64,000 bases of DNA from Thiohalocapsa sp. PB-PSB1 (GCA_016745215.1 CP050890.1:1364001-1428000), one strand, 5' to 3'. Shown: positions 16,262 through 25,542, counted from the first letter of the stretch. A program made the numbers and translations. The notes: generated from the sequence alone by a model not told the origin.

Positions 16262-16289
16262 TTGGTCTAATTTAACTGAATTGGACCAA
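16262..16289. promoter_or_regulatory. Inverted repeat ahead of the toxin-antitoxin operon (likely autoregulatory operator)
   Basis: TTGGTCTAATT at 16262-16272 is mirrored by AATTGGACCAA at 16279-16289, with one mismatch and a 6-bp spacer. It lies 17 bp upstream of the antitoxin ATG. Phd/YefM antitoxins repress their own operons at such palindromes (family knowledge). Confidence 0.6.
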
Positions 16290-16305
16290 TCCCTCGAGAA
16301 GCTTC

Positions 16306-16596
16306 ATGCAAAACATCTCCGCACACGACGCCAAAGCCCGCTTTGGCCAACTGCTGGACACCGCCCGGCGCGAGCCGGTGGTCATTGAGCGCCACGGTCG
16401 CGCCGTCGCTGTCGTGCTCTCCAAGGAGGAGTATGACGAGCTGAACGACATAAAGCTTCGGCAGCTCCGCGCGGAGATCAACGTGGGGCTCGCGGACCTC
16501 GAGCGCGGTGCCTACAACGATTACGAGGCTGACGAGTTGCCGAAGCTCGCGGAGCGGATCAAGGCCGCTGGCCGCGAGCGACTCGCGAAGAAGTGA
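16306..16596 (+). CDS. Phd/YefM-family antitoxin
   Basis: The 96-residue protein opens with NISAHDAKARFGQLLDTARR and continues EPVVIERHGRAVAVVLSKEE. This is the conserved DNA-binding and dimerisation fold of Phd/YefM antitoxins. The C-terminal third, charged and helical (LRAEINVGLADLERG onward), is the toxin-neutralising tail. It overlaps the toxin start by 4 bp (GTGA), so translation is probably coupled. An inverted repeat upstream at 16262-16289 is the likely operator. Confidence 0.9.
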   Translation: MQNISAHDAKARFGQLLDTARREPVVIERHGRAVAVVLSKEEYDELNDIKLRQLRAEINVGLADLERGAYNDYEADELPKLAERIKAAGRERLAKK

Positions 16597-16889
16597 TCTT
16601 TCGGCTTTCCGTCCGGGCGGAGGCGGATCTCGCCGAGATCTGGGTCTACTCCGCCGAACAATGGAACCTCGAGCAGGCCGATCGGTACATCGATGCCCTG
16701 TTGAGCCGCTTCGACTGGCTGTGCGATAACCCTCAGCTGTGGAAATCTCGTCCGGATATCACCGAGGGGCTCTACAGCTACCCGCAGCAGAGCCACGTGA
16801 TCTACTTTCGAGCCCTGGGCGATCCGCCAGGCTTGATCGAGATCGTGCGAGTGCTCCATGGGCGGATGGAACCTGCGCGGCATGTCTGA
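16593..16889 (+). CDS. RelE/ParE-superfamily toxin
   Basis: The 98-residue protein has the ParE pattern: FRLSVRAEADLAEIWVYSAE, then RYIDALLSRFDWLCDNPQLW, and the C-terminal strands HVIYFRALG and IEIVRVLHGRMEPARHV. ParE-type members poison gyrase, while RelE-type members cut mRNA. The ParE-like C-terminus LHGRM.PARH favours the former, but the target is inferred. Translation starts at GTG 16593, overlapping the antitoxin stop. The pair is intact and is the only complete toxin-antitoxin locus of three in this region. Confidence 0.9.
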   Translation: MIFRLSVRAEADLAEIWVYSAEQWNLEQADRYIDALLSRFDWLCDNPQLWKSRPDITEGLYSYPQQSHVIYFRALGDPPGLIEIVRVLHGRMEPARHV

Positions 16890-17251
16890 TGACTGCAGGA
16901 ACGGACCTTCGAGGAAGCATCCCTTGGCAGGCCACTGTAAAATTTCCCGACACGGCTGAAGCCGGGTCGGCTAACGGCAGGTCCCGGCCACAAGCGGACT
17001 AGTGAAGGAAGTTCTGTAGCCTTCGAGTATCCAGAGTCACACGCTCGCCCCGTACAAGCCCGACCCCAGGAGATCGATACGCCCCGGTCCCAACTCTCTG
17101 TCGTTGGACACACAAGCGCTGATGCACGATGATGGCAGCGCGAGCCTCTATCCTCCGACAACAAGTGCAGAACGCGGCAGTTTTTGCATAGTCCGATCAA
17201 ATTGTGCCGCCATGGAATTGGTGGCTGGTTCATTGCCTGAGTGTGTCCATT
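16890..17251. other. Intergenic stretch without recognisable features
   Basis: The 360 bp between the toxin gene and the amidohydrolase remnant show no protein-like frame with a plausible start and no strong inverted repeat. It probably contains the promoter of the downstream lipoprotein gene. Confidence 0.5.
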
Positions 17252-18340
17252 ATGAAGTCCATTTACATGATTGCTTGCGTCGTCGCGGTCGCCCTATTGA
17301 TTGGCTGCGACCAGCAGCCGGTCGACGAGGCCGCCGATACGGTCTACACCAATGGCAGAATCTATACGGTCAACCAAGCCCAACTCTGGGCCGAAGCCGT
17401 GGCGATCAAAGACGGTAAGTTCATTGCCGTCGGCTCCAGCGTCGACATCAACGCGATGGCGGGAAATGGCACGAAATTGATCGATTTGAACGGTCGCTTT
17501 GTTATGCCGGGGCTGCATGACATCCACCTGCACATACAAAACGCCTACACGGCCGATGCACTAAAAGGTGAGCTTCTGTTCATACCATCGGGCATCACAT
17601 CCGTCGACGAACTGGAAAAGGTGCTCAGGCGATACGTGGACGCGAATCCTGACGCCGAACTTTTGTTTGCCGAGAATCTCCCTTATACGCTGTTTCCGGA
17701 CAATCACCCCAAAAAAGAGTTTCTCGACGCCATCGTCGAGGACCGGCCATTCTACATTCTGTCGGAAACCCAACATGAGGGGCTGATGAATTCCAAGGCG
17801 TTGGAGGCTGAGGGTATCACCGCCGACACGCCGGACCCGGAGCTGGGCGAGATCATGAAGGACCCTGAAACCGGGGAGCCGACCGGCTTTCTCAAGGAGG
17901 AGGCAACAAAGCCCGTCTGGAGCCACTACCCGATTCCGGCACCGGAAGAAGTGGAGCAGGGACTGAAGGCGACGCTGGTCTACGGCAACTCCGTAGGCCT
18001 GACTTCCGTCATGCAGGTGCACGCCAAACCGGACGTCGCCAACGGCGTGAAGGGTCTGGACGACAAAGGCGAGTTGACGATGCGGTTCGAGGCGTCGAAC
18101 GATCCGGTCGGTGAGGCTGCGATCGAATCGAGCTTCGACGTCGATCTCGACTTCGGCAGCGAAGGCGGCGGGACCCAACACGGTCGTTGGCACGCTTTCT
18201 GTACCTGCTCGAAGTCTCACGGCTGGGTGGGAAATACCCCGCCATTTGGAAGAATCTCATCATTTGTAGCATCCACGCCGCAACTGAGGGTGGCTCAGCA
18301 ACTTCCGCTAGCCGCTGAGGCATCGGCAGGAGTGGAATGA
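17252..18340 (+). pseudogene. Lipoprotein amidohydrolase (YtcJ/amidohydrolase_3 type), 3'-truncated
   Basis: The ATG at 17252 gives a lipoprotein signal peptide ending in LLIGC, followed by the family start DTVYTNGRIYTVN, AVAIKDGKFIAVGSS and the metal-binding HxH in MPGLHDIHLH. The middle matches YtcJ-like enzymes (FAENLPYTL, ETQHEGLMNSKALEAEGIT, NSVGLTSVMQVHAK). These hydrolyse C-N bonds in diverse substrates and usually run to 550-600 residues. Similarity stops near 18178 after FDVDLDFGSEGG, and an unrelated tail runs to the stop. The C-terminal metal ligands are missing, so the enzyme should be inactive. Confidence 0.75.
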
Positions 18341-18347
18341 ACGCTGT

Positions 18348-18530
18348 GTGTTGGTGGCCGCCGATAGGGAGCGATTGGCCCTCGAGTCTCCTGATACCAT
18401 CACCCTCGGTGAGCATTTCGGATCCTTTGTCCATACCCGCGTCCAGGCCGGTCGCTACGCCTCGGCGAGGGAGGTCGTGCGCGCCGGTCTTCGATTGCTC
18501 GAATCCGAAGCTGAAGTGAGGCAAACTCAC
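18348..18530 (+). pseudogene. ParD-type antitoxin fragment
   Basis: The segment encodes TITLGEHFGSFVHTRVQAGR and YASAREVVRAGLRLLESEAE, the ribbon-helix-helix half of a ParD antitoxin. There is no proper start directly ahead of the domain, and the toxin-binding tail is replaced by unrelated sequence. No ParE partner follows in the same orientation, so the locus is dead. Confidence 0.65.
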
Positions 18531-18561
18531 GCAAATCCCGACCTATCCCATCAACGCCGCT

Positions 18562-18905
18562 TTACCCCAGCAGTTCAAAATCACGCGGGACGCGGACGGC
18601 CTGCGATCTCCGGCCCAGCTGGGTCACACGCGATGCTTCCAGTAGTCCGGCACACGGTGGAGGTTCATCACTGCCAGGATGAAGATGCCGTCGGGTTCTT
18701 CGCTGTACAGCACGCCGTACGGAAAACGCTTGAGGGTGACCGGCGAACGTCATTCTCGACGATCGTCCAGGCCTTGGGGAATCCACGATGCGTTGAATGG
18801 TGTCGTACAGCTCGACCGCGAAGTCGTAGCCCAAGCCCGCGATGGACTCGTAGTAGTCGATCGAGAGAGTCAGTTCCACCTCTGACTCGGAATGGAAGCG
18901 ATAGC
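18562..18905 (-). pseudogene. ParE/RelE-type toxin, frameshifted
   Basis: On the minus strand the gene starts at a CTG overlapping the antitoxin stop (CTGA), with YRFHSESEVELTLSIDYYES and DFAVELYDTIQRIVDSP. Similarity then jumps to a second frame (PKAWTIVENDVRRSP) and a third (LKRFPYGVLYSEEPDGIFIL then AVMNLHRVPDYWKHRV). These are the conserved pieces of a RelE/ParE toxin, broken by at least two frameshifts between about 18720 and 18790. Confidence 0.7.
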
Positions 18906-19130
18906 TCAGCGCTTGAAGCGGTCCCAGATCCGCTCGAACACGGCCTCGCCGGGTATGGCCTCGACCTTCCCGGAACGCAGTTCCGCCAAGCGGCGCTTGG
19001 CTTCGACTACCCACTGAGCGTCGATCTCCGACTGGGGCGGATTCAAGCTCCGGAGTAAAGAGTCCACCACCAGGGCGCGCTCCTCCACGGGCAACGCGAT
19101 CGCTTGTTGAATCAGCTCTTTGGTGTTCAT
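18906..19130 (-). CDS. Addiction-module antitoxin component
   Basis: The 74-residue protein (NTKELIQQAIALPVEERALV, VDSLLRSLNPP, EAKRRLAELRSGKVEAIPGE) matches the putative addiction module component family, whose members pair with RelE/ParE toxins encoded just downstream. The reading frame is intact. The partner toxin at 18562-18905 is frameshifted, so the antitoxin may survive without function. Confidence 0.8.
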   Translation of the reverse strand: MNTKELIQQAIALPVEERALVVDSLLRSLNPPQSEIDAQWVVEAKRRLAELRSGKVEAIPGEAVFERIWDRFKR

Positions 19131-19296
19131 CGGTCGTCATTTTGGGTTTGGATGGCGGTAAGGGATCGAATCTGTCTACGGTATCGGTCTGGGCTTGCTG
19201 GATCGACGTAACGGTCTCGGGTAGGACACCGATCTCATTCAGGCTTGCCAACGCGTCCTGGTCCTTTGGCAACTCCCGGAAAATAACGTGCCAGGA

Positions 19297-20485
19297 TTAC
19301 GCAGGCGTCGGCTGAATCAGCACATGGTACTTGGGTAGAGATGCATGGCGCTGAAGACGCTTCTCGACGGCCTTGAATGCCTGTTTAGTCAGGCGAACAC
19401 CTGTCTCGTAGACCTGATCCAACACGCGAATCGCCGGTTCGAGGCACTTCCATGTCATGCTGCGAGCCCACTCGCAGACCGTATCGATGGAATCGAGCAA
19501 GGCGCCGTTCCAATGCATCTCCAGGATTCCCCAACACCGCTCGATCGGATTGTATTTGCTGTGATAGGGCGGGTAGTAGACCAGAACGATCTCCAAGCCT
19601 GTCTGTTCGGCAAACGCGACCATGCGCGCCATGAACTGCGTGCGCCGACTCTGTAGCTCGGGACCATTGTCGAGGTTGATGACCAATTGGGTGATGTGAG
19701 CCTAGCGCTCGTGGTTGTCGTGCCACCAGTGTTGCAAACAGTCGACGATGAAATCGCTGGTCTCGCGCGAGGTTCCGAAGAGGATCGTCAGCCAACCGCC
19801 CATGACATCGAGGATGCCGAAGGGAACGCGCTTGTGCTCTGGCTTGAAGTCATGATCGGCGGCCGCCGCTGCGCAGGCACCGCGCGATTGTCCGCGCCGG
19901 GAGAATGGTCCCACATTGACTTTCGCCTTCGTGCCGATGGAAATGCGCAGCGAATCCGGGCGTTGATCGGACTGTGCGTTCTCCTGGCGAACGGTCTCGA
20001 AGATGGCGTCCGTCTCCTCGACAGGCTTGATCGGCTTCTTCTTCTGCACCCGCCTCGAGCGATAGCCGTGTCGGTTGAGGATCACGCCAATGGTGTTCGC
20101 ATGGGGGAGTTGCTCATCCGTCCAACCCTTCTCCTCAATCAAGGCTTGACGCACCGCCTTGGCGGTCATGCGGGTGTATTGAAAAGGGACTCTGAAACTT
20201 CGGATCGCTCTGGCTGTGAGGCTGCACCAGCGCGAGAATATCCTCCAACAGGTGCGGTTGGGTCTCCTCGCATGGGCGCCGACCGTGCTGCGAATAGTTG
20301 TCGACGCACGTGATTCCGGTGCGCAGCTCGTTCAACCCCAGCGCCACCGTCTTGCTCGACCAACCAAACACTGTTTGCGCCTTTCTCGCACTCCCACCGA
20401 GGTAGTCCAAGGCCACTTGCGCCTCGAACTGCCGTCGTTTCGGTCCAGTCAGCTTGCTCGCGGCGTCACGGATCGTTTCAATCAC
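19297..20485 (-). pseudogene. ISAzo13-family transposase (one frameshift, one internal stop)
   Basis: The product reads GPKRRQFEAQVALDYLGGSA, then PHLLEDILALVQPHSQSDP, shifts frame near 20187 to YTRMTAKAVRQALIEEKGW, HANTIGVILNRHGYR, and KAKVNVGPFSRRGQSRG, then meets an in-frame TAG at 19702. The rest follows in the same frame as VINLDNGPELQSRRTQFMAR and YYPPYHSKYNPIERCWGILE to the end. These are conserved DDE-domain blocks of ISAzo13-type transposases. The element is inactive. I could not identify its terminal repeats. Confidence 0.8.
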
Positions 20486-21393
20486 CGCAGCGCTCAGGCG
20501 TGTCTTGGGTTCTTTCGTCGTTCTTGGCTTGGTTGGGTAGCATGGTTCAACTATATCGACAACGGGACTCTCAAGTCAGGACTTCTGCCGCGCTATTTCT
20601 CGGGAGTTGCCTGAGCGAAGTCGCGTGACTAGCCCGCCCAGAGAGAGGCTCGGCCCGACCGCCCGTTGCGCTGCCCCCGCTGACGCTGGCTGCACCGCAA
20701 CGGGCGGCGGGCCAGCTACAGGAGCTTTACGTGGAGCGTTTTGGGCTTCAGTGGTCCACGGCACCTCACCCGCTCCTGTCTGCCTCAGCAAAGGTTCGCT
20801 TTCGCTTAAGCTGCGAATTTGGACTCCGGCTTCTTTCAGATCCCTCATTGGCTCCCGCACGGCAGCCACCTTGCCGTTCTCCTCTTCCTTGAAGTGCGCA
20901 CGGGAGTTTCTTCGGACACCCTTGCCTTCGCCTACATGTTCCCCTCTTCCAAGGGTCATGGCTGGACTTGCACCAGCTAGCCGACTAACCCGACTTCGAC
21001 TGTTCGACCCGGAATTTCTTGATTCTGGGCCTCATGAGACGCTCAACGCGTTGTTTTTATTGGCGGGCGAGTGCCGAAACCCGCTGTAGTGCCGACCTTA
21101 CCCGTTGCACCAAGCGTCTCGAACCGCGAAACTGGCGGAATAAAGAGCACCGCAGCAACGATCCTGGCGAGTTGGCGAGACGACCTGTAGTGCCGACCTT
21201 TCGGGTCCGGAGACGACGGATCAATGGATTACGCTGCAATTTCGGCTGAATAGGCGAAGACGGGCTAACATGCCGGTCACACGCGGATCGCCCTATCGGG
21301 CATGCGCCCTAAGCGGACCGGGAGCCGAGACCGAATGCCCGGTAACGACATTCGAGGTAAACTCAAGGTTTGCATCCGGCCACTTGGGAGATA
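20486..21393. other. Gene-poor stretch between the broken IS and the AAA/DUF4276 pair
   Basis: About 900 bp carry no convincing gene. Open frames cross it on both strands, but none has a family signature or a plausible start. The 15-bp sequence TGTAGTGCCGACCTT occurs twice, at about 21086 and 21187. A structured RNA or intron remnant was considered but not supported. Confidence 0.4.
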
Positions 21394-21420
21394 CAAAAAA
21401 TGCCGTCCAGGCATTTTTCG
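21394..21420. terminator. Bidirectional terminator-like hairpin
   Basis: AAAAATGCC is followed by a 5-base loop GTCCA and the exact complement GGCATTTTT. The 9-bp stem with A and T tracts on both sides has the form of a bidirectional intrinsic terminator. Confidence 0.55.
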
Positions 21421-21500
21421 GCTCGCAAGGCAGAAAATGCGATTGCGGCTTTGCTCTATTTTTGAAATGCTTAAGCAGTTGAAAACTGTCCAGGCATCCT

Positions 21501-21541
21501 GCCTCGGGGAAACGCCGAATATCTCAGCGTTTCCCTGAGGC
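21501..21541. promoter_or_regulatory. Long inverted repeat upstream of the AAA ATPase gene
   Basis: GCCTCGGGGAAACGC at 21501-21515 pairs with GCGTTTCCCTGAGGC at 21527-21541 with one mismatch, around an 11-base loop. It lies 65 bp ahead of the ATPase ATG. It could be an operator, an attenuator or the end of a small element. No transcription data are available to decide. Confidence 0.4.
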
Positions 21542-21605
21542 ATGTCACCTGTCCGGGAAAATCTGCCTGGCCGAACTTTTTCCTCATCGCGAGAGAGTCT
21601 TATCG

Positions 21606-22703
21606 ATGGCGCAGCCCGACCGCCTTGAAAGTATCCGTTTTGAAGGCGCCTTGTCCGTTCGTCGAATGGGGCTCGGACTGCGCCCTTTGAATATATTGAT
21701 CGGGGCGAATGGCGCAGGCAAATCCAACCTGCTCAAGTTGTTCAGATTCGTCGGCAAGCTTGTGCACCAGGACCTTCAGCTCCATGTCCGTCAGATTGGC
21801 GGAGCAGACGCAGTGCTGCACTTTGGCCGCAAGGTATCGAATTGCTTATCTTTCACGCTGCGCTATTCAAAAGCCAGCTATATTTGCAAGCTTGTGCCTA
21901 CGCAGAAGGGCGAGCTCGTGTTCGAGGGGGAACGCATCGATATCGGCAGTATCGGAAGCCCTGTCGGTGTCAGAAGACTCGCGACAGCGGGTAGCAACGA
22001 ATCAGAGCTGAGATGGAGCTGGAGATCACATCGAGATTGGCGTTACCGCATCTACAATCACATTGATTCATGGCGGCAATATCATTTCGACGACACCTCC
22101 GAGGCTGCCCCTGTGAAGCAGACACATAGAGGGTCCGCTGCTGCGCCTCTGGAGTCCGATGCAGCGAATCTCGCAGCCGTTCTATACCACCTTCAACATC
22201 ATCGTCTGGATGATTATCGGCGGATCGTCGATACCGTGCGTCGTGTCTTCCCGCCTTTTCACGACTTCGAGCTGAAGCCCGAGCTGGGTACGACCGATCT
22301 GATCCGCCTGCGGTGGAGGCATCGCGGCCTTGATGCGCCATTCGATGTCTCCCAGCTCTCCGATGGCACGTTGCGCTTCATCTCTCTGGCAACGCTGCTG
22401 CTGCATCCCGTCCTGCCGGCCCTCATCATCCTCGACGAGCCAGAGCTTGGGCTGCATCCCTATGCAATCCAGCTACTCGCAGGCATGATGCGTAGCGCGG
22501 CGGCGCGGTCACAGATTGTTGTGGCAACGCAGTCGGCGACGCTCGCAAGTCAGTTCCAGCCCGAGGACTTGATAATTGTCGAGACGAAGGACGATGCGAC
22601 CCAGTTCAGGCGGCTGGCCGCGGCGAACCTGGAAGGTTGGCTCGAGGACTATCGCCTGGGCGATCTCTGGGAGAAGAACGTCTTGGGAGGGGCTCCGGTT
22701 TGA
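21606..22703 (+). CDS. AAA ATPase of the RecF/OLD-like (AAA_15/AAA_21) group
   Basis: The 365-residue protein has an ABC-type ATPase core split by an insert. Walker A is GANGAGKS in LNILIGANGAGKSNLL near residue 37. The signature-like LSDGTLRFISLATLLL, Walker B ALIILDEPELGLHPYAIQLL and the switch segment VVATQSATLASQF lie in the C-terminal third. Such stand-alone SMC/RecF-like ATPases act as sensors or motors in DNA repair and anti-phage modules. The stop overlaps the start of a DUF4276 gene (TTGA), so the two are translationally coupled and should work together. The TOPRIM nuclease domain of OLD proteins is absent and may be supplied by the partner (inference). Confidence 0.85.
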   Translation: MAQPDRLESIRFEGALSVRRMGLGLRPLNILIGANGAGKSNLLKLFRFVGKLVHQDLQLHVRQIGGADAVLHFGRKVSNCLSFTLRYSKASYICKLVPTQKGELVFEGERIDIGSIGSPVGVRRLATAGSNESELRWSWRSHRDWRYRIYNHIDSWRQYHFDDTSEAAPVKQTHRGSAAAPLESDAANLAAVLYHLQHHRLDDYRRIVDTVRRVFPPFHDFELKPELGTTDLIRLRWRHRGLDAPFDVSQLSDGTLRFISLATLLLHPVLPALIILDEPELGLHPYAIQLLAGMMRSAAARSQIVVATQSATLASQFQPEDLIIVETKDDATQFRRLAAANLEGWLEDYRLGDLWEKNVLGGAPV

Positions 22704-23317
22704 TTCGTCTGGCCGTGAGCGTGGAAGGCTCGACCGAGCGAGAATTCGTCAACACGACACTAGCTCCGCACTTGCGGCAGTTTGCAATCTTCACAACGCC
22801 GATCGATCTTCGAGGGCCTGCGAATCTTGATCGCATCGCGAATGAGTTGAAGCGTCTGCTGCCCAATTTCGACCGGGTCACTACGCTTTACGACTACTAC
22901 GCCTTTCAGCGGCGGGCGGGGTTGACGCCGGACGAATTGGCAACGGCGATCGGCGAGCGGGCACCGGAAGGCACCAGGGCTCGCGTCATAGGTTATATCC
23001 AGCAATACGAGCTGGAGGCGTTGATGTTCGCCGATCCGGACAAGACGGCGGAAATTCTTGCCGTGCCCGAGATCGCTAAACGCTTGGCGGATGTTGTCGC
23101 CCAATGCGGCCCCCCGGAGCAGATCGACGACGGTTATGAATCCTGTCCATCGCGACGTCTCGCAGGCATCTATCCGGGCTGGGATAAGGTCTTGCACGGC
23201 CCGCGCGTGACGCAGGCAATAGGCATTGCCGGCATCGCGGCAAAATGCCCACGCTTCGCAGCATGGATCGCCCGTCTTGAATCGCTCAACGATCCGGGAA
23301 ATTCGCAACCCGCGTAG
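22700..23317 (+). CDS. DUF4276 protein, partner of the AAA ATPase
   Basis: I place the start at TTG 22700, which overlaps the ATPase stop and follows GGGAGG by about 9 bases. An upstream in-frame ATG lies inside the ATPase gene. The 205-residue product begins IRLAVSVEGSTEREFVN, the typical first strand and glutamate motif of DUF4276. It continues TLYDYYAFQRRAG, RARVIGYIQQYELEALMFAD and KRLAGIYPGWDKVLHG-type C-terminal blocks. The family is thought to have a TOPRIM-like fold and commonly sits next to AAA_15/21 ATPases. The pair is a plausible OLD-like two-gene nuclease or abortive-infection module, which is inference. Confidence 0.8.
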   Translation: MIRLAVSVEGSTEREFVNTTLAPHLRQFAIFTTPIDLRGPANLDRIANELKRLLPNFDRVTTLYDYYAFQRRAGLTPDELATAIGERAPEGTRARVIGYIQQYELEALMFADPDKTAEILAVPEIAKRLADVVAQCGPPEQIDDGYESCPSRRLAGIYPGWDKVLHGPRVTQAIGIAGIAAKCPRFAAWIARLESLNDPGNSQPA

Positions 23318-23460
23318 CGCATACGAGTGCGGCAGGCGGGGTCATGCGGCAGCCGTGCGGCAGCCGGGGTCAGGCCATCTGGGGCCGCAGGGCAGCCGGG
23401 GTCACAGGTCAGGGGGTCACCATTTAGCTGACCCCTATCAATGGCGGACAAATAACTCTC

Positions 23461-23515
23461 AAGTTACGGTGACAGTTAAGTTACGGTGACAAAGTTACGG
23501 TGACAGTTTACTAAA
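23461..23515. repeat. Three copies of AGTTACGGTGACA upstream of a RAYT gene
   Basis: AAGTTACGGTGACA occurs at about 23461, 23478 and 23492. A single related TTACGGTGAC stands upstream of the RAYT remnant at 43397. A GGCAGCCGGGGTCA motif is also repeated just before, at about 23346-23402. Such motifs are likely recognition sequences of the neighbouring RAYT. Confidence 0.6.
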
Positions 23516-23541
23516 TACACTAAATATGGCACTCTCCTAGC

Positions 23542-24021
23542 ATGGCACGACTTCCCAGGATCGTTATCCCCGGACTCCCGCACTATGTCACCCAACGGGG
23601 GAACCGGCGCAGCCAAGTCTTTTTTGAGGAAGGAGACTATGAGCTGTACCTCGATCTCCTCGGCGAGGCGGCGGTACGGTCAGGGACGGAAATCTGGTGC
23701 TACTGCCTTATGCCCAATCATGTCCACCTCGTCGCTGTGCCTTCCGACAAAGACGGTCTGCGCCAGACCTTTGCCGATGCTCACCGCCGGTACACCGGGT
23801 ATATCAATGCGCGCTCGAGAGCGACGGGACATTTGTGGCAGGGGCGCTTCGGATCGGTCGTGATGGATGAAGCGCATCTGTTCTACGCGGGGAGCGGGGA
23901 AAACGGGGACACGGGGAAAACGGGGACAGACCACCTTTTTCAACTCGTTGGTATACCGACTTCAGCAGGCCCGCACCCAGCGCGAGATGTACCTCAGCGC
24001 GCCACCGATGTGGACTCTTGA
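23542..24021 (+). pseudogene. RAYT transposase, C-terminus disrupted
   Basis: The first 115 residues are a good RAYT: ARLPRIVIPGLPHYVTQRGN, the HUH motif in YCLMPNHVHLVAVPSDKDGL, and FADAHRRYTGYINARSRATG with HLWQGRFGSVVMDEAHLFYA. After LFYA the sequence turns into an insertion of GGGGAAAACGGGGACA-type repeats (23888-23935), and the family's C-terminal helix with its PWSS motif does not follow. The catalytic core looks whole but the protein is probably inactive. RAYTs move REP palindromes rather than themselves (family knowledge). Confidence 0.8.
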
Positions 24022-24679
24022 GCATTCGTTTTCGTGTATCGAACCTGATTGGTCGCAGATTTCGCGTGGACAGGGTGCGGTATCCAAAGCATGTGCTTGG
24101 TGTCGGACGTGCTGCTCGAGGGGACTCTGTCGCTTGCGTAACGTGCCTCTTCATGATGCGCACTGTGTTGAGGCCATACCCGGCGGAGAAACGCCATCTC
24201 GCCGGTTTGCGCAGATGAAGAGTCGCAAACATCACGGCCGCGGCTCTGACCAACTGCTCGACATCAGCTTCGAAGGGTGCGATTTCTTTCCATGCAGCTC
24301 GTCCTACCAGGATGTTTTCGCAATCTGCATAGGAAATGGGTAACAACATCGCTTAAGGTACGATCCGTCGTCCGAGCGCTCGATCCATGCCTCGCATTCA
24401 TGCCCGAGCCGTTTGCATTGAAATCGCAAGCCATGAGTTCTGCGTTTCTTGTCGACCCTGAATCATGCGCAGGCGGCAATGTCGTTAACAGGATACACGA
24501 GCCAACGCTTTCTGCGCTGAAGCTTCAGTCAGATCGGTCGAGCCGGGGTTGCATCCGGACCCGAGGGGAGAGGAACGCAGCAGCTGGGCACAGTTGGCCC
24601 GGACGACGCTCGATCCCTCGTGTGCGTCTTCAGCTAAACGCTGATTCCAATGAACTTTGCCGAGAGTGAGAAACGAACC
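24022..24679. other. Gene-poor stretch after the RAYT remnant
   Basis: About 650 bp without a supported gene. Open frames exist on both strands, but none has a recognisable family or codon pattern matching its neighbours. No inverted repeat of note was found. Confidence 0.4.
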
Positions 24680-24982
24680 ATGAAAATTGTCATCCTTCCT
24701 AGCTTGATCCTGCTTCTCGCGACTCTGTCTAGCGGAAGTCTAGGACAGGAAGCTTCGGTCGACTGCGACACGGCGAAGGAGGAGATCGCCAAGCTCGAGG
24801 CCGAGAAGAAGAGCTCGCTCGAACAGATGGAAAAGGGAGTGACGTCGATCATACCTTCTACCGCTGTGCTCCACCTGCTAACCGGCACGCAGCAAAAGAG
24901 CAAGGAGATCGCGAGCGGTGAGTACAACGAGCGCATCGATGCGCGCATCGAGCAGATCAAGTCGACGTGCGGTATCGAGTGA
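24680..24982 (+). CDS. Small exported protein of unknown function
   Basis: From ATG 24680 the 100-residue product has a clear signal peptide (KIVILPSLILLLATLSSGSL, cleavage likely after LGQ), followed by a charged helical stretch DCDTAKEEIAKLEAEKKSSL and a second helix ending STCGIE. Two cysteines remain in the mature part and could form a disulfide. An ATG 30 bp upstream would add ten residues without improving the signal peptide. The gene ends 22 bp before a MITE at 25005. I do not recognise a family. Confidence 0.6.
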   Translation: MKIVILPSLILLLATLSSGSLGQEASVDCDTAKEEIAKLEAEKKSSLEQMEKGVTSIIPSTAVLHLLTGTQQKSKEIASGEYNERIDARIEQIKSTCGIE

Positions 24983-25004
24983 ATAATCAGGTTGGGCTAC
25001 GATC

Positions 25005-25262
25005 TAGGCTGTCGAAATCTGCAGTCTCACTAAAACAAGGGCTTCCCGGTTAATGGATGCTTAGTCGGTGTTGGTGTCGGGGTCGGAATTAGGGATTGGT
25101 ATCGAGCTGGCTGCTTTGATCGATGAGCGGATTCGATTCCGATTCCGATTCCGATTCCGATAGCGACCCCGACACCGATTAGGCTTCCTCGGTGCGTTCG
25201 ATGTTGCAATGCAAGACCCGGAATCGGTTTGGCATCAAAACTCAGGTCATTTCGACAGCCTA
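25005..25262 (+). mobile_element. TA-flanked MITE, copy 3 (258 bp)
   Basis: The copy runs from TAGGCTGTCGAAAT to ATTTCGACAGCCTA with perfect 12-bp terminal inverted repeats inside TA. It is 12 bp longer than copy 1. The difference is exactly two extra GATTCC units in the 3' hexanucleotide run. Confidence 0.85.
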
Positions 25263-25290
25263 GCAAGGGGCTTGTCGGCGCGTCCGACAA

Positions 25291-25542
25291 ATGCAATCCC
25301 CTGACATCAGGTGCGGGGTGCCGACTCGAATGATCGGTGTGCAAAACAAGGTTGCGCAAAACGTTCGCGCGGACGGCGAGCAGCGGACCTCGGAGATTCT
25401 GAGTACACATGCGGAAGGCGGCTCGCTGGTGCTGCTCGGCGTCGACCAGGGGACGGGCTGGAGCACGACCATCGGCAAGAGCAACGGCAGGCTGACCCTG
25501 CCGGTGTCCGGCGAAGGGATCGGTTCCTGCATACCTCAGTAA
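25291..25542 (+). pseudogene. Fragment of an unknown small protein, 5' end cut by the MITE
   Basis: The frame encodes GVQNKVAQNVRADGEQRTSE, LSTHAEGGSLVLLGVDQGTG and WSTTIGKSNGRLTLPVSGEG, and stops after SCIPQ. Its composition is protein-like and codon use matches the GC-rich host. There is no credible start or ribosome site, and the frame begins 29 bp after MITE copy 3, so the 5' part was probably lost. I cannot name the family. Confidence 0.4.

Noticed and set aside
20576..21089. Open frames on both strands suggesting an intron reverse transcriptase leader or other structured element
   Set aside because: No reverse-transcriptase motif, no domain V/VI-like end and no recognisable family could be found, so it is left as an unassigned stretch.
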